Origin: Citrus sinensis
Taxonomy: Eukaryota; Streptophyta; Magnoliopsida; Sapindales; Rutaceae
Length of the DNA stretch: 64,000 nucleotides
NCBI RefSeq assembly: GCF_022201045.2
Contig: NC_068563.1
Span: forward strand, 1,178,001 to 1,242,000
Reading direction: 5' to 3'
The notes below the pieces were generated by a model that worked only from the letters and a program-made list of their open reading frames with translations, was not told the origin of the DNA and ran no database searches. Position numbers and translations under genes: made by a program. Numbering within the stretch: the first letter of the stretch is position 1; each line of letters starts with the position of its first letter. Positions 12,357-23,850 of this stretch are shown here, one piece after another.

Positions 12357-12884
12357 AAACTTTATAATCTCCAACGGGCTGGTTAAAGTGTAATGTGGTT
12401 GCAGGGGTCTTTAGTTCTCATGACAGTTTCAGCTTTGGAGGAGTAATAAAAAATTCTGGTGGTGCATTTGTTTGGCAGCTAAGTGTCAACGCTTCCCTAG
12501 TTTATTTCATCCCCGCGAGACAGAAGCTATGACTGTTCATGAAGCTCTTAGCTGGATGAAAAATTTGAAGATCTCTAAAGTTATTCTTGAAATAGATTGT
12601 CTGAATGTGTACTCACCTTTAATTACTCAAACTCCTAACCCTAATGGGTTTGGTTTAATTATTGAGGACTGTCAAGAATTAGTTAAGCTAGTTGAAGAAG
12701 TAAGATTCTCTTTTGTTCGTCGATCTGCGAACGTTGCTGCTCATACAATAATTAGGGTGGAGGGTTCTATGTCAGGTCATGGAGAGTGTAGGTTTGTTCC
12801 ACCTCCGTGGTTATATTTGATGTTGACAATATCTTATGTTTAATGAAATTTCCATTCATCAAAAAAAAAAAAAACTTTATAATC
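12357..12884 (+). mobile_element. 5'-truncated LINE (non-LTR retrotransposon) 3' end with TSD
   Basis: An insertion of about 500 bp is flanked by a perfect 13-bp target-site duplication, AAACTTTATAATC, at 12357-12369 and 12872-12884. It ends in a poly(A) tract (about 12861-12873). Inside is a plant LINE-type RNase H-like domain. Poly(A), 5' truncation and TSD together show target-primed retrotransposition. Confidence 0.85.
12371..12843 (+). pseudogene. RNase H-like domain remnant of LINE, frameshifted
   Basis: The reading starts P-T-G-W-L-K-C-N-V and continues FSFGGVIKNSGGAFV. It must then change frame near 12470 to continue AAKCQRFPSLFHPRETEAM, ALSWMKNLKISKVILEID and VRFSFVRRSANVAAH, ending at a stop near 12843. 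This matches the RNase H-like (RVT_3-type) domain at the C-terminus of plant LINE ORF2. The frameshift and missing upstream reverse transcriptase make it inactive. Confidence 0.8.
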
Positions 12885-15800
12885 AGCATAATAAATGGAT
12901 AAATATACCATCAATTGAAATTTAAATCGAAACTCGGTCATTAGGATTTTCGGCTCTTTCTTGCAACCAGTGTATATAATGATTACGTGTGTGCCACACA
13001 GCCACAGCCAATCAATTATAAGGCCTTGGCATCACTTCCTATCCGAGGAAGACGAAACAGCTACCATTTTCCAGTACGTGAATCCCCATAGTAAAAGCGT
13101 GGCGACACTACGTGATTCCCTCACACTCAAAACGCTCAAGTCAAATAAATAACGGAGATTTGGGAAGAGCAGGCCCCACCAGTTACCTTCCTGATTGCGA
13201 CACCTGTCACTTTAGTCTTACATCAGCACCCACTAGTGCTGTCACTGATCCGCGTCACTATTACAAAAGCTGAGATGGAGACCCAATGGCAAATGTGGAT
13301 GCGCTTGCACTGGCTACACGGTTGCCACGTCATACAAAATGACCGTTTGGGCAATGCCACGTGGGAGAGTGGGTAGCGGGTCCAGGCGAGTGTTAAGTGT
13401 GGGAAGCAATAATGGAAAGAAAAGCATTGGATTCCATATTTTCTCTTCTTTTCATGTGCATTGATTTTGTTTCTCTATTAATGTTTCTTTTTTTTTTTAA
13501 AGTATTAATGTTTCTTTTGGTAGCCCAAAATTTTGACTAAAATTATGAAAATGGTGAACAATGAAATACAAATTTTTTCCGTCTCTTGTCTTTTGCCTCA
13601 AAAGTGGGAAAAAAAGAATTAATAATTATAGTTTTTGTTGATAAATTTTATTTCTAGCAAATTATTTTCTATAAACTGAATTACATATGCTATTTACTTC
13701 CAAGCGATCAAAAAGTGAATTAGAAGAACTCGCTTCATGGCCCATCGCTTGGGGAGTAGTTATCTAATTAAGACATCCTCATCTTAATATAGAGGTTTTT
13801 TTAATTAAAATTTTAAAGTATAAAAAAGTTGAGAAATTTTTAAATTTTTATAGTTTAAGAAACTTAAAACTTAAAGTATATAAAGTACATGATTTATGTA
13901 TTTTTTTAAAATTTTTTACGCGCTTTAAAATCTCAAATTAGAACATATATGTATATGTGTGGGTATGTGTATACATATATATATACACACACACATACAT
14001 TTTTTTTAATACATTTAGGTTCTATTTTAATATATCGGAGAATCATTGAATCCTCAATTTAACCAATAAATGAAAGAAGTGCCCGCTAACAAAATAGCGG
14101 CTTTTCTTTTGAGTTATATTTTTTATGAAACAAAAACCATTTAAATAGATCCAACTTCAATAACATCCATCATCTTAATTGAAGTATGTAATTATATTCT
14201 CAATTTATCTACCCGCTATTTTTCTTTTAAATCTTTTGATGAAACAGTTTTAATAAGGAATAATTATTTTATGTCCCCTTTAAACATCATTATGTAGAAG
14301 GTCCACACATCACACGATTGCATAGACCATTCAACACACTTTGTAATTTTAATTGATTGTAGAAAGTGAGAAATTAATATTACCACCAACCAATTAAAAT
14401 ACAAAATTGAAAAGGTAAGCGTGTTATGTTACTCTCGATTTTAATCTTCTTATAGTTAAAAAGTGAAAAAGGACGGATAAAGTGAACTTTCAATGCCAAT
14501 CAATTGTGCCCGATTCATTTAAAAGTGAAACGGCTGGTCCTCCATTTTTACTCAATTCGCACCGAAACTCTTTTGTTGCATAAAATTAGGTTGATTCTAT
14601 TTTACTTTGTTAGAATCATGTCAGATTAATGTTGAATTCGGATGAATTCGGCTATAATTGATCGAAGTTTACTTTTATCTTTCGTCGTCATTGTTTGTTG
14701 TTGTCATTTGCCGTTGATGATTTAAGAGTGAAAGGCTACGTTTGGTTTGATAAAGAGAGAGAAAAAAAGTTGTGTTTGGTTTGATAGACAAGGGTAATTT
14801 GGGGAAGAAACCTTGTGTTTAATTAATTATGATAGGAAAAATTTTAGAGGGCCAATTGTGAAAATTAAAAAAAAAAATTGGGTTATTTTTATAAATTTTC
14901 CTATATATATATATATATATATATATAGGTCTAAGCTGGCCTAGTCCCATGTGACTAGCCACATAGCAATCAAAATAATATTATGTAATGTTGAATTGAT
15001 ATAAGTGAGGAGAATCTGGCACCAGGAATTTCAAAACATGCAAAGAATAATTACTACTATTATTTTGTTTCATAGCGTTTGAAATCTTGTGAGCAGTCTT
15101 CTCCTAATCATTCTTGTGAAGCAAAAACAAAAATTCCTTGCTTTAATTTGCTGGCTTTTTGCCTTTTCATTTCAGCTCTAATAGTATAAATAAAATTTAT
15201 TAATAATTTGCTCTGGACTAGACAAGACGATATTAAAAGGACAAAAAAAAAAAGAAATAATATTCAGATTAGAAAAAGTTGAATGCATGCATGCAATATA
15301 TATATATATACTTCATGCATTATTACTTGAATCACTTAAAACGATTTAAAATTAGTAAAAGGCTTCGCTCGTTTTTATCATGTCATTTGATCTTCTTCTT
15401 CTCTTTCTCTCTGGGCCAATAGATTCATGTAGAAACCAACACGCTGTGCTGATAAATTAAAGCTCCGCATAGCCACAGCCCACAGGGACCATCCAAAGCA
15501 AGCATCGTTTTCTCATTTGGATTTTAATGGAAAGGAATGTGCTGGGTGTCTGTCAAACGGAGTTGTAATAGTCAGCATTCATATGAACAAGGTCACGCAC
15601 ATGGATATTCAAGTTTATTGGGTCCGTGACACTCTCCCCTTTTCTTTTCAATAGGCTTGTCAATTTCCCATTGATATTTTAATTAGATATACGAACGAAT
15701 CCGCCAATTTGCCAGCTTCAAAGATTTCATCTCTCACTGGTAAATCAATCATTTGATATTTTATGGAATTTTAACAAAATTAACCAGTGCTTATGTAACT

Positions 15801-16370
15801 TACATCCCTCAATAAAACACATGCAGACCACCTCATAACCTATTAGGTATGAATTGTGCCTAAAAAGAGTGTTAAGTACACCGACAGTAACTTAGTAATT
15901 GCCATTAATCAGTAGTTGATCACCCAATGTGTGCATAGCAGAAGCCGCAAAGCTGAAAAGATGTGCTTATTTACGGTGAAAAGTGAGGTGTATATTATAT
16001 TGTATTATGAGGATAAGGTTATGCCTTTATGAGTTATGACTTTTAACACAAAGCAATTCTTTGTGTCAGCTCTTTGCATGTGACTTTCTTTCTTTGGAAA
16101 ATTGGAAATCCAGCATCGTCTGCAAATCAAATATGTTTGAGAATTAAAGCATGAAGCTTTAGAGGAATACTATTGTTAGCTTCATTTGTTGCATTAAGGT
16201 TTATCCGACTCAATTTATTTAACTCATATATCTTGTCTTTAATCTTTATTACTTTCCTCCTTATTAATTGAAGTTAAAATTAAAATCATTAAGCATTCTC
16301 GTGCATGAGTCCATTTAGATTCATTCTTGCGGTAACAATCAATCCTGATTCTGATTTTACTAATAATTTA
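12885..16370. other. AT-rich intergenic DNA
   Basis: No supported gene. A TA microsatellite lies at 14902-14927, and mixed AT/GT/CA repeats at about 13956-14000. A G-box-like CCACGTGG lies near 13360 with no assigned target gene. Confidence 0.5.
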
Positions 16371-16808
16371 GGCTCCGTTGGTTGGTACAGCTTTTCAAGT
16401 AAAATTTATTTAAGTAGAGTTTTTTGTTAGAAGAGCTTTTATAAATAGAGATTTTACTCAAAAAAATTTAGTTATTTGGTTGTCAATAAGAGTTTTTATT
16501 AAAAATTTATGAAATTACTTTAATAGGCAAGTTTTTAAAGTTATGTTATGAAAATTGAAAAGAATAAAATAAAATTGTTAAATAAGTAGGGATGTGTTAG
16601 ATATTTTAAAATTTTAAAAAACAATTTCAACATCGACTTCTAAAAGCTTAAAATGTGAACTTTTACTAGTAAATGTAATATATCTTATTTAAGTTTTAAA
16701 AGTTCTATTAGAAAAATAATCAAACACCAAAAAAAATTATGATAAGAGATTATAAGATTAAATAAGCACTTATGGCTATTAAATAAGCTATATCAAACAG
16801 ACACTTAG
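16371..16808. mobile_element. MITE-like element, hAT-type ends (tentative)
   Basis: The left end GGCTCCGTTGGTTGGTACAG resembles the reverse complement of the right end, which reads TAAGTGTCTGTTTGATATAG in that orientation. The AT-rich interior of about 440 bp has no coding capacity. Such GTTTG-type ends are common on plant non-autonomous hAT elements. I could not define a target-site duplication. Confidence 0.4.
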
Positions 16809-17148
16809 ACACAATTCTAATCGCGGATTTGTAACTTCATTTAGACTCAAAGAGAGGTCCAATGGTAATATCAAGCTTCTTGTTGTTTTTCTGACAAACA
16901 AATTTTTTTTTTGTAAAAAAAAAGGTTATGAGCTGAAAATTATGATCCCACTACTTCCTGGTGTTTGCTCATTGGGCTTGAGGGTGGCCCATTAGTTGGT
17001 GTTTAAATAGTCATAGTCTAGGCCTTTCTACACCTCCCTCGAAATTCTTCATAAATCTCCTTCTTATTGAAGTTACTTAAAACAACTAAAGATGATTTTT
17101 TTTTTGAAAGACAATTTAGCTAAACACTTGAATAAAATAAGGATCAAG

Positions 17149-17275
17149 CTACGGTGCAACTATAATACTATGCTACAGTTGGCATCCAGCCGTTGGATGC
17201 ACTTAGATTGGTGGAATCCACTGACATCCAACAACTGGATGTAACTGTGGCGTGGTACCACAGTTACACCTAAGG
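17149..17275. mobile_element. Foldback/MITE-like inverted repeat, 127 bp
   Basis: The arms at 17149-17199 and 17225-17275 are inverted copies of about 50 bp. They differ largely by C/T and G/A transitions and flank a 25-bp centre. It would fold into one long hairpin. The transition bias suggests an old methylated copy. Confidence 0.65.
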
Positions 17276-18125
17276 TTTCCCCATGAAATATTCTTTTAAC
17301 TAAATTTTTGCACCCAGTCAATTTCATTATTTTTATTTGTATTTTAAATTTTCATTGAAAGATTTTTTTTTTTAAAGAAAAGTACAAGAATTTTAAGTTA
17401 TGAAGATATCAATAATTTAATGAGAAGAAAGTAATAAAGAGTTTAAGATTTTTTTATGTATTTTATAGTAAAAACTTAAAAAAAAATACTTTTTCTTTTA
17501 AGGATGAAATTTTGTGGGAAGACGGTTATTTTTTTTAATATGAATTTTTATTTTATAAATTAAATTAGGGCATTTTAAGAAATAAATTTTGAAAGGGCTG
17601 TTATAAGAATCTTATGGGGTGTTAAAAGCTCCACCCATGGTAATAACTCATAAGCTGCCGTAGAATTTGATAAACCAGTCTTGTTGCCCAAATATCAATT
17701 TACTGCTCTTCATTCTTCAGAGACTACTTGAGGACACAGCTTGAGGGCTCCTGTCATTCGAGCTCAGCAACAAAAAACCAGTCATCACAAAAATTAAAGG
17801 ACACATTGAGGTATATGATTTCCCATATACTGCAAAATCTTGTATGTATAGAATTCAAAGGAAAATTGCAATAATTAGTACAAATATGAAAATCTAATTA
17901 TGTGTCTGAATAAGAAGAAAAGACGTATACGCAAAAGGTAAGGCATGTACAATATTTCTAATGGGATCTCGAAGACCACAAGAAGTGGCTAATCTACAGT
18001 TGAATTGCTTCGTTCATGAGCGGAACAATATACATAAGAAGATATTTTGAGATGCGGAGCTCTACCTCTTGATTGAGATGGAATTTGTACTGCTATCTGC
18101 CTAGAGGCATCCAGGCCAATGTTAG
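17276..18125. other. Intergenic and 3' flank of second thaumatin-like gene
   Basis: AT-rich DNA, presumably including the thaumatin-like 3' UTR nearest 18125. No other gene is supported. Confidence 0.5.
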
Positions 18126-20842
18126 TCATAACGGGAAAATAAGCGGCCAAAAGAGGAAAATTGCTGTTAGAATTGAGGCAGCACATGCAGTAAAATGCCT
18201 TTGGAGCACACCTGAGGCTGAAGCACCATTTGGATGCCGGCTTGCAATGTACATCGTTGTCTTGTTCACGAGTGGTAGTGCTGCGCCATCTTTTCTTGAT
18301 CCCAGCAATTTTTGGCTGAAAACAATGTACATACAAAGACATATCCATTGATATATGATACTCTTACTGTATAATTAAAAGAAAGAGTGGACAAAACAGT
18401 CAAAAAAAACAATGTGACCCAAAACAAATACCATTAAGCATTTTAATCTGCAGAAAATGTAAGGCAGGAGATAGAAGAGAAGCAAAAGGCTATGTGCAAC
18501 TTGAGTTTGTAGTTCTTTGGCTGGGGAAAAATATTTTCCTAGTCTGCGAAATGATTCACTAGAAATTTAAGCACAAGAAAACCCCTTACAAATTTGTGGC
18601 ATCCCTTCCATAAAGAAACAAAGGAATCACATTGCGTACATACAATAGTATTACTTCTATTAATGAGCATGAGAACCAAATAACGGGTACCTGTAACAGT
18701 AGCCAAGTTTGTCAAAGTGCTTCCAAGTCTAGATTTCTAAAGCACACGAAATTCAAATTTGACAGTACCACCGCTTGAATAGCTAAATAAAATATAAATA
18801 AAGAACACACAGATGCACATGCGTGCAACACACAAACAGTTATGAACTGCAAGATGTGAAATTTAATTCTTAGCGACCGACATTTGTCAGTGGGCAGTAA
18901 CAAGACCAAGGACAAGCCCAAATATTAAACAAGAACCTACACCTCCTTTTCAGCATAAGCCATCAACTGATGTGCATCACAGATGCGTGATTTGCATGAA
19001 ATTCTAAAAAGGTCCAGCACAGCCTAGATAGCTACATGATCCAAGAAATCACTATCAATCATAGCTACAAAACAGACTGCCTATTACGATCAGACCATTC
19101 AGCTATTTGGCAACTACATTTGCTAACATGAAATCAGCCTTGCAATCCATTTGTTGTGAAAGCATAAGCTAAAACCATAATAGTCTTAGGACAACCAACA
19201 AAACTTCCCCAAGTGCTGTGACTCCAATTTTGCTGCTCACATGTAATTGCTTTCCAAGACTAACCATTTACCGAGCAGAGTTTTGATGCATTATTGTCAC
19301 GCCGCTTGTTTCAGTAGAAGAGCATTTTGCATCTCCTAGAACCATGTAGAGAGCTTGCTTGAGCTTCTACAAGTTTAGCACTAACTGGTAACTATACTGG
19401 TCTACCAAATCAAATTTTCTACTCTAATTGACAACTACACGAATGACTTGCAAGAACTTGCTTCAATCACCTAAATACTAACTATGGTCAAACCAAGTCT
19501 TGACATGTGTCTTCCCAAACACTTGTCATACCTTAGAAAACGACTATCAACATATGTCAATAGAAATTGCCAATGCAACCATAACACTAGTCTCACTTCA
19601 GACTGATGTTCACTTATGCAGTGCCTAAAACTAGGTATGATTTACAACATAAATTTCATACTTTCATTGTTTGCTTATATACTATTATGAAACTGTAATA
19701 TCACTCAATAAAGAGAACACTAGTGAACAAAAAGTGCTTCATCACAAAATCACTTCTACACAAACTCTAATCTCAGTTCTAAAACGGCTGGCTTTTATAA
19801 AAATAGAACATCAAAATCAACTCCAGTATTTTATTTATGTCCACTTTACCAAGTCCACTTCCAAAAGCTGGCGAATTTTCTGGAACGTGCCAACGTGGCC
19901 GACAATGCATACAATGAAATGACAAAATTACTCAAAACTTTAGAACAAAAATGAAAGCAAAACTGTAAATTCACCTTGTATAAGGCGCCGGGCAAAATAT
20001 GATAACGTAATCGGCAGAACCGCACGTGTACGTACTCGTCTTGTCATCGTAGGCATAACTATACGCGCGTGGGCAGACATGTTTGAAAAACAATGAGTAC
20101 ACCGAAGGAAAACACGTGTCAGGCGTAGCGTACGCCTCACTGCAACAATACCTCGGATCACCGAAAGCCTCACACGCGCTCTTACACGCCACACTACCTC
20201 CCCGACCTTCACGAGCCACCTTCAACTCCGCTGGACACGCTCCGTTCAAGTCCACCAGACACCCAGTGGCGCCGCACCCCCCGCCGCGGCCTCCTTTCGG
20301 TACAACGAGCATCGGAAGATTGTACCCGTCGACCAAACTCACGTCGTAAAAGTCGAGCCCCCCGGCGCCGTTCAAAGTGAACTCCGCGAGCGTGGCGGGC
20401 GGCGCAGCGCCGCCTCCGGCGCATTCTAGCTTCTGTGACCCACAGTCGCCCGTGACGCAAGAAAAGGTTTGGTTTTGATGGTGGGTACAAAGAGTTCGAG
20501 CCCATATGCGGCCTGACCAAGATTTTGGGATGGTTATCGTTCTTGATTTGCCGCTCTTGAGTTCGAAACCGGTCGTCGGTAGCGGCGGAGAGTTGGCCCC
20601 AGAGAGTAGGCCCGGCCATACTGTGCGGCGGCACTTGTTGACCATCTTGAAAGAAGCTGGCTCAGTTTCTGCGGGCACCAAAATGCAAAAAATTAGAAAA
20701 GAGTGGGCGTCGGCGTAAACTGAAAAATTTTATAAACCTTGGAAAAGCAAAGTGATCGTTTTTGTTATTGTTACTTACCGGAAATGAAACAGAGGGCGAG
20801 AAGAGAGAGGAAGGTGGCGGAGAGGAGGCGGCGGCGATCCAT
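18126..20842 (-). CDS. Thaumatin-like protein with GPI-anchor-type tail, second copy (3 exons, 315 aa)
   Basis: Exons in transcript order are 20842-20779 (signal peptide MDRRRLLSATFLSLLALCFI), 20668-19975 (thaumatin domain) and 18315-18126 (tail). The phases fit: S-E-TEPASFKMVNKC, and FCPAPYT-S-QKLLGS. The SQK junction is the same as in the thaumatin-like gene at 9.3-11.1 kb. All 16 cysteines are present, with PATLAEF and DFYDVSLVDGYN. The last exon ends in a hydrophobic GPI-type tail (ILTAIFLFWPLIFPL). Without the third exon the frame would stop just after the donor, at 19973-19971, and the tail would be missed. The second intron is 1659 bp (18316-19974) and contains nothing I recognise. The middle exon is far more GC-rich than its surroundings. 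Confidence 0.88.
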
Positions 20843-22185
20843 TAATGATTGATTTAAGAGAAGAATTTTAATAAAGATGATTCAAGAACAATTTTGATTT
20901 CAAGATTGAAGATTGAATAATAAAAAGATGAACCTTTTGTTGTTCTTGAGTTTGCGAAAACAACTTTACTTTTCTTGATACGAGGGGTGGAAGCTGTGCG
21001 TGGTTTCTTTCTTTTTCTTATTTCTTTTTAAATTTTTGTGGACTGGGTAGTTATGGTAATTTGCCAATTGCTTTTCCCTCGCTTTTGTGATTTTCTGTTA
21101 TTAACCGTTTGGTTCATTTTTATTTTTATTCTCACATAAACCCGTATTTTTAACAAGTGACAGAGCCATAAACCATGTTTTTATTAAGAGTTTTTTAGGC
21201 TTCAAATGAAAACTCAAGAGGGAAAATTGACATCGTGGACTCAGGAAGGATTAAGCTTGTGTCTTAATTTGAAACTCATTTTTCTTTATAAATATTTATT
21301 TATTTAGTGTAATTTCGAGTTATATTGGGTCTCTTACCCCAAACGATGCGATGATTGTGTAAATTTAAATTCACAATACACTCCTAATTATAGTATGTCG
21401 GTAGATTATTATAAAATTCAACAAAAATATTGCAGTAATGAGGTAATAAACCACTTTCAATCTTAAATCTACTGTATAAAAAGACTTTCTTCAAATTTTG
21501 AAGGCAGATTTAGTCTACTGTAGACTTGGCACTTAGAGTCCAAACTGCTGCATAGCCCTATGAAAATTGAGAGTGAACCACGTAATTTTACTGTTAAATT
21601 TTGATAAATCACTACTCTAGTGGTTGCTGCACACGAGTATTTGCGATCTCGATGGTTCTGAAATTGAGGTTAAAGTGCATTGATTACCTACATCTTAAGG
21701 TAAGAATGTGCGTGTTACATTCAATTAGCGAAGAGAAAGAGAAAATTAAAAATTGATGATCAAAAGGTGATTCCGAAATGATTTTAAAAGCTTGTAATTA
21801 AATAAGTACAAGCTGTCAAGTAAATCTATACTATAGGAGGATAACTTACGACTCTTTTCCAGGTTATTCTTCTGCCCATGAATGGTGTTCGGGCGATTAA
21901 AGAAATATTGAAAACTTATTTGAATTTAGAGAAGTGACGACAAAATAACAAAAAAAAAAGACAAAAATGTGACGAGAAATTGATGAATTAATATTATATA
22001 AATCAGTTATCTATAAATTCTCCATAAGAAAACACTATGGTACATACAAAACTTTCATTCAATCTCATAAGGAACGGAACTTTCTCACAGTCACTGTGGT
22101 ACATACAACACAAAAGGGTCAATAAACAGAAAATGGAAAATCTTTCACAAGGAGGATAAATGGATCAATCACCTGTTCTAGAACA
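20843..22185. other. Intergenic: thaumatin-like promoter and Myb/SANT gene 3' flank
   Basis: Promoter of the minus-strand thaumatin-like gene near 20843-21000, then AT-rich DNA without a credible gene. Confidence 0.5.
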
Positions 22186-23235
22186 CTATGCATGCCAGAG
22201 AGACCTCAACCAGATTAATTGTCGAAGCCCTTTAATTGTCATGAATGCAATTGCATTCTTATCGTCTTTAAGAACATTGACAGCCTTCGTGAATTCGGTG
22301 TCATCTAATTCTTCCAAGTTCTGCAAATCCTCAAGACACTTCTGGTACAATGTTTTCTCACTCAATACGTTTCTTTCCGCAGCTTTAAACGTGGCTGCTG
22401 AGATCATCTCATACACTGCATTCTCTATTGTCTCACTGGCATTGTAATATGCTCTTTTCTTTCGACCTGATGCTGTAAAAGCAACACATTTTCGCTTCTT
22501 TGGTTGCATGTCATTTATTCGAATTATGGAATCAGAATCAGGAGCACCATCTACTACTTGTGTAGGTACATTAGTAGGCTCTGAAGATCGAATAGTCTCT
22601 GTGTTGCTATGCCCCTCTTCGGCTACCACAGGAACCCCACTTGGAATGTGTTTCCCATTTGCTCTTTCTCCTGAACCAGAAGCATCAGTAATCGTTTGAA
22701 ACACTTAAACTACCACCACCATGCACCAATCAAGATAAGGAAATTTACCTTCAAATATGATGGACATTTGCTTAAACAAGGGAAAGCTCTTTCTTCGGAA
22801 AGGCCTTGCTTCACTTCTTACCTACATTAATATGTTGTCAGCTCTTGCAATGAACTGAAAAATCACTAGCTAATAAAGTTGTAAATTAAGGATATTATGT
22901 ACCCCAATATAGCTGTCCCAAACTTTATCATCAGCAACGACCATTTGTCGAGTTTCATCCCAATGGAACCCGGTATGACCAAGCAGCGTCTTAACAACAC
23001 CATAATCTTTCTTCATAACGTTGTACCGGTTCTTTATCTGGTTCTCTTCTAAATTCATCCCAAACTTTTTATTGAAGTCACGAGTAACAGATTTAATCAC
23101 TTCGTTTTTAAATTCATTGTAAGCAGTTCTTCCACAATTATGCTGCTCAATGAAAAGCTCAACCAAATATGAATCTCGGGATGGTGTCCATTCTGCCTTC
23201 GGCCTCCCTAGGACCCCATCTTGCGCCACGGACAT
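22186..23235 (-). CDS. Myb/SANT-like DNA-binding domain protein (3 coding exons, 307 aa)
   Basis: Exons in transcript order are 23235-22903, 22821-22749 and 22703-22186. They sum to 308 codons including stop. The first exon carries a Myb/SANT-like domain: AEWTPSRDSYLVELFIEQHN, then NQIKNRYNVMKKDYGVVKTL, then GFHWDETRQMVVADDKVWDS. This is the trihelix-like fold of the plant L10-interacting-MYB group, related to the ORF1 protein of PIF/Harbinger transposons. The second half has a basic KKRKC segment (possible nuclear signal) and a helical C-terminus (ETIENAVYEMISAA, LQNLEELDDTEFTKAVNVLK). The ATG at 23235 lies just after an acceptor near 23250, so a 5' UTR exon lies upstream. It is probably a nuclear DNA-binding protein, domesticated or host-encoded. 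No transposase lies nearby. Confidence 0.8.
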
Positions 23236-23850
23236 GCTCCCTCCGTTCACTAAAGATGTGAAATCAACGAAATAAAAATAGTCAATATTATGAAACTTCC
23301 TGGAATCAATATACATAAAACAAGGATAGCGCATGACACTGGCAATAATCTAAACAGCAACAAGGCAATTAGCTCTCAAAAGGGTTCGTGAAAAAGTAAT
23401 TAAGCCTGATGAATAAGCAATAATACAGCCGTAAAACCAAGGCCTACCTAGCCTACCATATCGATTTGATTTTTAAACTCTGTTAAGTGAATTAGCATCT
23501 CAAAAACTTGACTTCTATTACCATTTTAGGCATAACGCATAAGTTTATCAATGCTGAGATATTCCCTTAATAACAAAATATAACTTCCCTTGGTTTTATA
23601 CAATAACATAATCACATCACTGAAACCCAATTTTTGTAATACAGAATAATAAGTTAAGGGAAAGTATAAAAGAAAATTTCAAGCTCAAATTTTTCATTTT
23701 TTACACATTACATTGCACTAAGCAACTAAAACGAGGCAGATAAAATATTACAATAGTTAGGTAGAGAGTAGCGAAAAGTACCTGACAGAACAATAGGCGA
23801 TTTACACCTACAACTGAGGGATACTCCGGTGAATGGAAACAGTGGAGCCA
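23236..23850 (-). promoter_or_regulatory. 5' leader, UTR intron and promoter of Myb/SANT-like gene
   Basis: Minus-strand acceptor TTTAG lies just upstream of the start codon (about 23250). A CAG|GTACTT donor lies near 23783. This suggests a 5' UTR exon at about 23783-23850 and an intron of about 530 bp. Confidence 0.45.

Noticed and set aside
17989..18348. 119-residue minus frame and 92-residue plus frame
   Set aside because: Overlapping frames of the GPI-tail exon (18126-18315), which reads in a different frame and splices in phase to the thaumatin domain.
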